Source: Candidatus Thalassarchaeaceae archaeon (GTDB lineage: Archaea > Thermoplasmatota > Poseidoniia > Poseidoniales > Thalassarchaeaceae). From it: a stretch of DNA of 13,972 bases. Position numbers and translations under genes: made by a program. Shown piece after piece: positions 13,801 to 13,972 of the stretch (within the stretch, counting starts at the first letter, position 1; every line of letters begins with the position of its first letter). The stretch spans positions 19,167 through 33,138 of the forward strand of contig DUJH01000023.1 in the NCBI GenBank assembly GCA_013329905.1, given 5' to 3'. The notes beneath the pieces are model-generated. The model did not search any database. It was not told where the DNA came from and was given only the letters and a program-made list of their open reading frames with translations.

Positions 13801-13972
13801 AGTAGATGTCGATATTATCATTCTCGAAGGATAGAGCATCGGCTTCGGTGCTATCACTAGCCCAACAAGCGATGAGGGTCGAGCCTGCGAGGGTTGCTTC
13901 CCACGCGGCGCCGGAGACATAGAGTGAATTGTTGCCGGTGGCTGCGGCGACGCCGGCAGCAGCAGTCCCGTG
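10805..13972 (-). CDS. Membrane-anchored kexin-type subtilase with P domain and Asp-rich repeats, N-terminus outside window
   Basis: This is a secreted serine protease (family S8, furin/kexin-like) fixed in the membrane by its C-terminus; 1055 residues are visible. The frame enters at the window edge exactly on HGTAAAG, so the catalytic His is visible residue 1; the Asp and the signal peptide lie outside. SNSWGPSDDG and TWAAGNG (oxyanion Asn102) follow, then GTSSATP with catalytic Ser181. A P/proprotein-convertase domain spans about 260-380 (YRGDLDIVLVSPDGT, LGEWILKVRDAGSGDNGTLNSW). Thrombospondin-3-like calcium-binding units and four 94-residue repeats cover about 383-804. A further domain has two Cys (869, 882). 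A membrane helix (about 929-951, STIGIVVLLLLMLSIVGG) and a tail of about 100 residues ending in ETESSDSEE follow. Likely role: extracellular protein breakdown; target not known. Confidence 0.95.
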   Translation of the reverse strand, partial: HGTAAAGVAAATGNNSLYVSGAAWEATLAGSTLIACWASDSTEADALSFENDNIDIYSNSWGPSDDGSTLEGPGPLTLAAFEEDAYWGRGGLGNSITWAAGNGLGSDDNANKDGYANSRFTIAVTAITHEGDQSYYAEPGANILVAAHSNGDGEGITTTDITGSGGYNGSGNVTHTFGGTSSATPLAAGVIALMYDANEDLTWRDVQEILLRTARMNDLADSSWNTNGAGHDVSHKYGFGAVDAGAAVSMALNWTTLESETNATFGPYYENFDIPDGNSSWSEFPVDIPVELSLESVDVIVDINHTYRGDLDIVLVSPDGTESWLAESNGDANDDFSNWLFNTVHHWGESSLGEWILKVRDAGSGDNGTLNSWQLIFHGVDIDFDHDDDGLSDENETLIWGTDPYDADSDDDGLSDYDEVMTHGTDPLMSDSDTDGLTDEQELNTYGTDALDSDSDDDGLSDGVEVNYWGTDPLDYDADADNDLFYHFQDCNDNNPNVNPGTYERLNGIDDDCDDVTDEGFNFTDRDSDGLKDWPEYHVHGTDFEDDDTDDDGLTDGVEVNTHGSDPLTYDPDADSDGFHWFLDCDDEDEYRNPALPELLDDKDNDCDLIVDDGFWDIDTDSDGLDDYDEFHNVTSDPYNGDTDGDGLPDGLEVNTYESNPLWADPDDDGDGWYWFQDCQDDDSERAPFLPEMLDSKDNDCDDEIDEDFHARDSDNDGLGDYDEYHNLSTDPEDADSDDDGMTDGKEVIDTKSNPLVYDHDRDEDGFYAFEDCEDLIESINPDASETWNGWDDDCNDVVDDSLIRSEIILTAPETSATVSWDSVNDTLRVDMHGIPTEVSKTVVWEMEGVALSGNMSDDGQTLIIEAIDCESKDWDLAVILCKNGDALRYLNVSITDSGFVTEVQWVVDVEVYIPPPTFLESLFDFFGSTIGIVVLLLLMLSIVGGVSLAGMKMRENKMVADAYAEFRVNQRPPGVAPEHRGVELPSAPDLSALLSQHSQNTPAVVEEIPMLGATAVVAAPVVESNLPPMLDASVVIEQSIAETDDETESSDSEE
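11561..12688 (-). repeat. Four tandem 94-residue (282-bp) Asp-rich repeats in the subtilase
   Basis: Landmark cysteines recur at an exact 94-residue step: those in FQDC/LDC/EDC at residues 416, 510, 604, 698 and those in DDC/NDC at 438, 532, 626, 720 (numbered from the Met at 13747). The copies are therefore 12688-12407, 12406-12125, 12124-11843 and 11842-11561. Each combines two thrombospondin-3-like units (DSDGLxDxDE...TDP) with a DCxD...NP...DxxDxDCDxxxDE motif like the putative metal-binding motif of MopE-type proteins. The repeats are diverged in sequence with no length change, so they are old but length-constrained. Each copy probably holds several calcium ions and one or two disulfides. 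Confidence 0.9.
12689..12826 (-). repeat. Thrombospondin type 3-like 23-residue calcium repeats
   Basis: Two units of the form DxDDDGLSDxxE...GTDP directly follow the P domain, and the series continues in phase into the first 94-residue copy: the Gly-Leu of successive units falls at residues 315, 338, 361 and 384 (numbered from the Met at 13747), a 23-residue step. These units usually wrap calcium and form a stiff stalk. Confidence 0.85.

Overview
The window looks like a piece of a marine euryarchaeal genome of the Poseidoniales/Marine Group II type (Thermoplasmatota). The evidence is an archaeal initiator tRNA, the archaeal recombinase RadA, the archaeal helicase Hel308, a probable KEOPS subunit (Cgi121), and a very large membrane-anchored, Asp-rich secreted subtilase of the kind expected in protein-degrading marine archaea. 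The lineage is inferred from gene content and style; no phylogenetic marker was compared.

Layout. (1) Bases 1-885, minus strand: the N-terminal 295 residues of a dihydroorotase, cut by the window edge. (2) Bases 886-1249: an intergenic region with a plus-strand initiator tRNA-Met (995-1072), a 19-bp palindrome carrying a TATA-like core just upstream of it, and a cluster of TTCACTTT-type repeats in front of radA. (3) Bases 1250-2260, plus strand: radA, overlapping the end of the next, convergent gene by 14 bp. (4) Bases 9295 down to 2247, minus strand: six co-directional genes in the order PaaI-like thioesterase, hel308, Cgi121-like KEOPS subunit, small zinc-ribbon protein, M3-family oligopeptidase, MFS transporter. 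The last three are separated by exactly 9 bp each, and each TGA stop is part of the next gene's Shine-Dalgarno sequence, so they look translationally coupled. (5) About 9405-10760, plus strand: an AstE/aspartoacylase-like zinc deacylase. (6) Bases 13972 down to 10805, minus strand: most of a kexin-type subtilase with P domain, thrombospondin-3-like repeats, a fourfold 94-residue Asp-rich tandem repeat, one membrane segment and a roughly 100-residue tail; its N-terminus lies outside the window.

Themes. Recombination and fork repair (RadA, Hel308) sit beside tRNA modification/KEOPS (Cgi121) and translation initiation (initiator tRNA). Peptide use (M3 oligopeptidase plus transporter, extracellular subtilase) forms a second theme. 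The observation I rate highest is a perfect 14-bp repeat, AACTGAAAGTGAAC, found in the short gaps upstream of both radA and hel308, with a further inverted partial copy directly at a radA promoter candidate. This could be a shared element of a DNA-repair regulon. I saw no CRISPR array, insertion sequence, integrase or phage gene.
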